Source: Flavobacterium sp. Root186
GTDB lineage: Bacteria > Bacteroidota > Bacteroidia > Flavobacteriales > Flavobacteriaceae
Length of the DNA stretch: 64,000 nucleotides
Direction: 5' to 3'
Assembly (NCBI RefSeq): GCF_001428525.1
Contig: NZ_LMHW01000013.1
Span: 467,132 to 531,131 of the forward strand
Below, in pieces: positions 60,432 through 64,000 of this stretch. The notes under the pieces are model-generated. The model did not search any database. It was not told where the DNA came from and worked only from the letters and a program-made list of their open reading frames with translations. How positions within the stretch are numbered: the stretch's first letter is position 1; every line of letters begins with the position of its first letter. The translations under genes and the position numbers were made by a program.

Positions 60432-60484
60432 CTGAGCGAAATCGAGGGGCTCGTCAAACAAAAAAGGGCTTCGACTTCGCTCAG
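60432..60484. repeat. Intergenic inverted repeat, CTGAGCGAA type
   Basis: CTGAGCGAAATCGAGG (60432-60447) pairs with CTTCGACTTCGCTCAG (60469-60484) with two mismatches. It is followed by T-rich sequence and lies between pta and ackA, so it could modulate their relative expression. Confidence 0.75.
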
Positions 60485-60540
60485 CCTGACATATTTTTTT
60501 TAATTTATTTTATACAGTATGCTTGTAAATTTATAATTAA

Positions 60541-62634
60541 TTATAATCCCTGTGCCTGAATTGCCGTAATTACAACTGTATTGATGATATCATCAACTGT
60601 ACAGCCGCGGCTTAAATCATTTACAGGTTTATTTAGACCTTGTAACATTGGCCCTATTGCCAAAGCTCCTGTTTCTCTTTGTACGGCTTTATATGTGTTA
60701 TTTCCGGTATTTAAATCAGGGAAAATAAGTACGCTCGCTTGTCCTGCTACTTCAGAATCCGGCATTTTGCTTTTTCCTACTTCACGGTCAACCGCAGCAT
60801 CGTATTGAATTGGGCCTTCAATTTTTAAATCAGGACGTTTTTGTTTTACAATTTCGGTTGCGGTTCTCACTTTATCAACTTCATCTCCTTTTCCTGAAGC
60901 ACCGGAAGAATAAGAAAGCATGGCAATTTTGGGTTCAATCCCGAAAGCTGAGCTAGATTCTGCCGATGAAATGGCAATTTCCGCTAATTGTTCAGCAGTT
61001 GGGTTTGGATTAATGGCACAATCTCCAAAAACAGAAACCCTGTCTTCTAAACACATAAAAAATACGGATGAAACTACAGATGAATTTGGTTTTGTTTTGA
61101 TGAATTGAAGTGCCGGTAAAATAGTATGCTGCGTTGTATGTGCTGCGCCCGAAACCATTCCGTCTGCGTGGCCTTTATATACCATCATCGTTCCGAAATA
61201 CGAAACATCTTCCATTAAATCCCTTGCCATTGTAATACTTACGTTTTTAGCTTTTCTAAGCTCGTAATAGGTATTAGCGTAATCTTCGTAAAGTTCAGAT
61301 TCTGTTGGATTAATGATTTTTACTTTCGAAAAATCAAGTGAAATTCCTAATTCAGTAACTTTGCTTTCAATTTGTTTTTTATCACCAATAATTGAAATAT
61401 CAACTACATCCATAGCTAAAAGCCTTGAAGCCGCGATAATAATCCTGTCATCATTTCCTTCCGGAAGAACAATATGTTTTCGATGCTGTCTGGCTCTTTT
61501 AACCATGTTGTATTGAAACATTTTTGGTGTCATACCTTCTGCTTCAAAAGTGATTAATCTTTCAGATAAAGCGTCGTTATCTACATATTTTTCAAATGTA
61601 GTAATTGAAGTTTCAATCTTGTGCGTATTGTTAGCGTAGATTTCAGATTTAATAGATCCTATTTTGTTTGTAATATGGTAAGTACCGCCATCAACAGCAA
61701 TAATTGGAACAATGGCCGAAAGTCCTTCAATCAGCTTTAAAATACTTTCCTCCGGAACTATATTTCCTGTTAGAATTATTCCTGAAATAGTTGGATAATT
61801 TGCTGATTCATTTGCCTGTAAAGCTCCCAAAATAATATCTGAACGATCTCCTGGTGTAATCACAAGTGCATTGTTGTGTAAATGAACTAAATAGTTATGC
61901 AATTGCATAGCTCCAACACTAAAATGCCCAATTTCATTATTTAGGTAATTTTCTCCAAACAAAACTTTTGCATCAAGCTCATTTACAATTTCCTGCATTG
62001 TAGGGTTATTTAAACTTGAAACCAGCGGAATTGTATTTACCAAAACATTTGGAGGAAGGCTTTTTTGAAGGCTTTTTGTAACTAATTCAATATTTTCGGG
62101 CTGTACTTTATTGGCAAAAACAGATAAAACTTCAACCTCTTTTACTTTGAAAGAATCGTAAACCAAATATAAACTATCCACTAGTTCTTCTAAAGTTTTT
62201 CCTATTCCTGAGCCAATAATTATGGTTGGAATTCCGAGATTTTTTGCAATTAAAACGTTCAAATCTAATTCGATAGAAGTTCCTTCGCCTGTAAAACTCG
62301 TTCCTTCAACTAAAACAAAATCAAATCGTTCTTCCAGTTTTTTATATTTCTCAATAATTAAATCCAGAACCTCTCCTATCTTTCCTTTGTTTTTCTTTTT
62401 AATCAGTTTGCTTTTTGTAATGGCATACGCATCTTCAAAATCAATATCAAGGTTAAAATAAGACAAAACTGTTTCGATATGATTATCTACTTCACCATCA
62501 ACAAAATCTTCGATTATAGGCCTGAAATAACCCACTTTAGCCGTTTTACCAATCAAAATACTCATTAAGCCGAGTGTAATTATCGACTTTCCGCTGTTTT
62601 GATCGCTTGTGGCTATATATATCGCTTTACTCAT
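60541..62634 (-). CDS. pta: Phosphate acetyltransferase, long form
   Basis: A 697-residue enzyme that converts acetyl-CoA and phosphate to acetyl phosphate. It is the three-part form: an N-terminal dethiobiotin-synthetase-like P-loop domain (about 1-215, AIYIATSDQNSGKSIITLGLM), a DRTGG domain (about 220-340, with VITPGDRSDIILGALQA), and the catalytic PTA domain (about 375-695, with IVLPEGNDDRIIIAA, DGMVSGAAHTTQHTILPALQ and MLSYSSGASGKGDEV). With ackA it forms the acetate overflow pathway. Normal length for this form. Confidence 0.97.
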   Translation of the reverse strand: MSKAIYIATSDQNSGKSIITLGLMSILIGKTAKVGYFRPIIEDFVDGEVDNHIETVLSYFNLDIDFEDAYAITKSKLIKKKNKGKIGEVLDLIIEKYKKLEERFDFVLVEGTSFTGEGTSIELDLNVLIAKNLGIPTIIIGSGIGKTLEELVDSLYLVYDSFKVKEVEVLSVFANKVQPENIELVTKSLQKSLPPNVLVNTIPLVSSLNNPTMQEIVNELDAKVLFGENYLNNEIGHFSVGAMQLHNYLVHLHNNALVITPGDRSDIILGALQANESANYPTISGIILTGNIVPEESILKLIEGLSAIVPIIAVDGGTYHITNKIGSIKSEIYANNTHKIETSITTFEKYVDNDALSERLITFEAEGMTPKMFQYNMVKRARQHRKHIVLPEGNDDRIIIAASRLLAMDVVDISIIGDKKQIESKVTELGISLDFSKVKIINPTESELYEDYANTYYELRKAKNVSITMARDLMEDVSYFGTMMVYKGHADGMVSGAAHTTQHTILPALQFIKTKPNSSVVSSVFFMCLEDRVSVFGDCAINPNPTAEQLAEIAISSAESSSAFGIEPKIAMLSYSSGASGKGDEVDKVRTATEIVKQKRPDLKIEGPIQYDAAVDREVGKSKMPDSEVAGQASVLIFPDLNTGNNTYKAVQRETGALAIGPMLQGLNKPVNDLSRGCTVDDIINTVVITAIQAQGL

Positions 62635-62700
62635 AATTATTTATATTTTATTCTAAATAGTAATTTAAACAAAATCAAATTTTCTTAGTAGAAATAAACG

Positions 62701-63774
62701 TTAAAACCAACGTCTTTTCTTGAAATAAATGATTAATCCCAATACCAGCATAAACATGATGCCCATCACTACAAAATAGCCATTTTCTGTTTTAAGTTCC
62801 GGCATGTTTTCGAAGTTCATTCCGTACACTCCAACTATAAATGTCAGCGGAATAAATATGGCTGAAATGATAGTCAAAGTTTTCATGATTTCATTCATTT
62901 TTCGACTTTGTTCCGAAAAATAAAAATTAGAGGCACTTTCGAGCGCACTCATATCTGATTCAATCTGTTCTAAAAGTTCTAGACTCTTTTGATGAAGTCT
63001 GATAAAGAAATTAAATGTGTCTTTTTTAATCAGGCCGTTATTTTCATCATCATCTTTAATCGTTTTTAGATAATATAACGAATCCCGAAGCGGAACAATT
63101 GAGCGTTTTAAAAAATTAAAATTATCCCTATGATTCTCAATTTTCTCTAAAATAACAGGATCAGCACCCTTTTTAGTTAAATTGATTAATTCTTCGATCT
63201 TATCTTCTTCATCTTCAATGGTAATATAGAAGTTTTCCATTACGGCATCTAAAAGTAAATACAAAAGATAATCTACTTTTTTGGTTCTAACAATTCCCGC
63301 ATGCGTGCGAAGACGTTCGCGAATATGGGTAAAAAAATCACTTCGTTTTTCCTGAAATGAAATTAAAATTCCGTCTTTTAAAATAAAGCTAATTTGTTCT
63401 ACGCTAATATTATCTGAATATTCAGAAGGCAAAAGTGATTTTATATTAAAGAATAAAACATTTTGCTGTTGTTCTAACTTGGTTCTTTTGGTTGTGTTTA
63501 AAATATCGGCAAGTAAAAAATCATCCAGTTTAAAATGTGCACCAATTGTTTTAATAAGATTGATGTCATTTAAACCGTGAATATTCAGCCAGTTATTTTT
63601 AGAATAATCAAAACAAGAATTCAAGGCCAGAACTGTAAATTTATCATATTCAACGACATCGGCATCATCATAAACAAAAAGCTGCATTTCGGTTTCATGT
63701 TCTTTATGTGAGCCTGTATATTCTAAAGTAATGTGTTGGAGCTTGCGTCCCTTTTTGTATTTAATCTTTCTCAT
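62701..63774 (-). CDS. corA: CorA family magnesium/cobalt channel
   Basis: A 357-residue pentameric ion channel. The large cytoplasmic N-terminal domain (about 1-290) includes WLNIHGLNDINLIKTIGAHFKLDDFLLADILN and long helices. Two C-terminal membrane helices carry the selectivity motif Gly-Met-Asn in VGVYGMNFENMPEL, and the tail ends in the basic KKRRWF. Normal family length. It lies 66 bases upstream of pta on the same strand; co-transcription is possible but not shown. Confidence 0.95.
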   Translation of the reverse strand: MRKIKYKKGRKLQHITLEYTGSHKEHETEMQLFVYDDADVVEYDKFTVLALNSCFDYSKNNWLNIHGLNDINLIKTIGAHFKLDDFLLADILNTTKRTKLEQQQNVLFFNIKSLLPSEYSDNISVEQISFILKDGILISFQEKRSDFFTHIRERLRTHAGIVRTKKVDYLLYLLLDAVMENFYITIEDEEDKIEELINLTKKGADPVILEKIENHRDNFNFLKRSIVPLRDSLYYLKTIKDDDENNGLIKKDTFNFFIRLHQKSLELLEQIESDMSALESASNFYFSEQSRKMNEIMKTLTIISAIFIPLTFIVGVYGMNFENMPELKTENGYFVVMGIMFMLVLGLIIYFKKRRWF

Positions 63775-64000
63775 TCAAAAAAATTTACAATAGTAATATT
63801 ACGAAAAAGAATCCGAACAGGAAATGACAATTGTCATTTTTGATAGGAATTGTGGGGTAATTCAAAATAATAATTACATTTATTTAAAATTAAATTGTCT
63901 CTAATATTTTATTATGATGATGAGCTAAAAATTATTAAAAAATAATAATCTCAATTCCTGAATCAGAAAAAAAGAATCCTATACAAATAATTACTACTTT
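63775..64000. other. Intergenic end of window
   Basis: 226 bases upstream of corA, AT-rich. TGACAATTGTCA (63824-63835) is a 12-base palindrome that could be a regulator site. No gene or clear TAnnTTTG element is seen. Confidence 0.4.

Noticed and set aside
1..64000. CRISPR arrays, tRNA or rRNA genes, transposases, prophage genes
   Set aside because: No regularly spaced direct repeats, no cloverleaf with conserved TTCGA arm and no transposase or integrase frames were seen; the direct repeats at 29-980 are coding.

Overview
The window comes from a Flavobacterium-like member of the Bacteroidetes. The DNA is AT-rich. Many genes are preceded by the Bacteroidetes -7 promoter element TAnnTTTG, several of them with a TTG about 18-21 bases further upstream. 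The gene content is also typical: SusC/SusD pairs, an Oar-like TonB receptor, BT_3928, DUF1599, DUF6495, a chromosomal class B1 metallo-beta-lactamase and very large repeat-built secreted proteins. No rRNA, tRNA, CRISPR array, prophage or insertion sequence was seen.

Layout. 1-6.9 kb holds a giant secreted repeat protein whose reading frame stops inside a repeat at the window edge. 6.9-8.2 kb is a long AT-rich gap. 8.2-19.5 kb, mostly minus strand, holds a DUF6495 gene, an Oar-like receptor, rpsF-rpsR-rplI, a LytTR response regulator (plus strand), priA, a class B1 beta-lactamase, a DUF2147 gene, a YihY-family gene and nadC. 19.8-25.3 kb (plus) holds an AlkC-like protein, a pirin/OsmC/GNAT operon, a secreted adenosine deaminase, an ABM monooxygenase and rlmH. 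25.4-27.2 kb (minus) holds a lipoprotein, a SUKH protein and folP. 27.4-41.7 kb (plus) holds DUF1599, BT_3928, three poorly known envelope genes, tpiA, prmA, clpS, an alkylglycerol-monooxygenase-like enzyme overlapping a lysoplasmalogenase, an arylamine N-acetyltransferase, kdsA and small envelope genes. 41.8-59.1 kb (minus) holds an M28 peptidase and a polysaccharide utilisation locus (PUL). 59.2-63.8 kb (minus) holds ackA, pta and corA.

The PUL reads, in transcription order: a SusR-like membrane regulator, susC, susD, a LamG lipoprotein, an internal terminator, a GH144-type endo-beta-1,2-glucanase lipoprotein, a small alpha/beta hydrolase, a GH3 beta-glucosidase, a terminator, a glycerophosphodiester phosphodiesterase lipoprotein and a GH43-like enzyme. 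The GH144 plus GH3 pair points to beta-1,2-glucan. A phosphodiesterase and an esterase-like gene beside them suggest, as a hypothesis, use of the substituted periplasmic glucans of other bacteria. The phosphodiesterase gene has an in-frame TGA where a tryptophan is expected. Five copies of TGATGTA or its complement lie in front of susC and are a candidate operator.

Other points of interest are an AGMO-like/TMEM86-like pair resembling animal ether-lipid catabolism, terminators that overlap the next gene's promoter, several families of intergenic inverted repeats, two likely TTG starts, and a gene that fuses a membrane domain to what looks like a complete lipoprotein.
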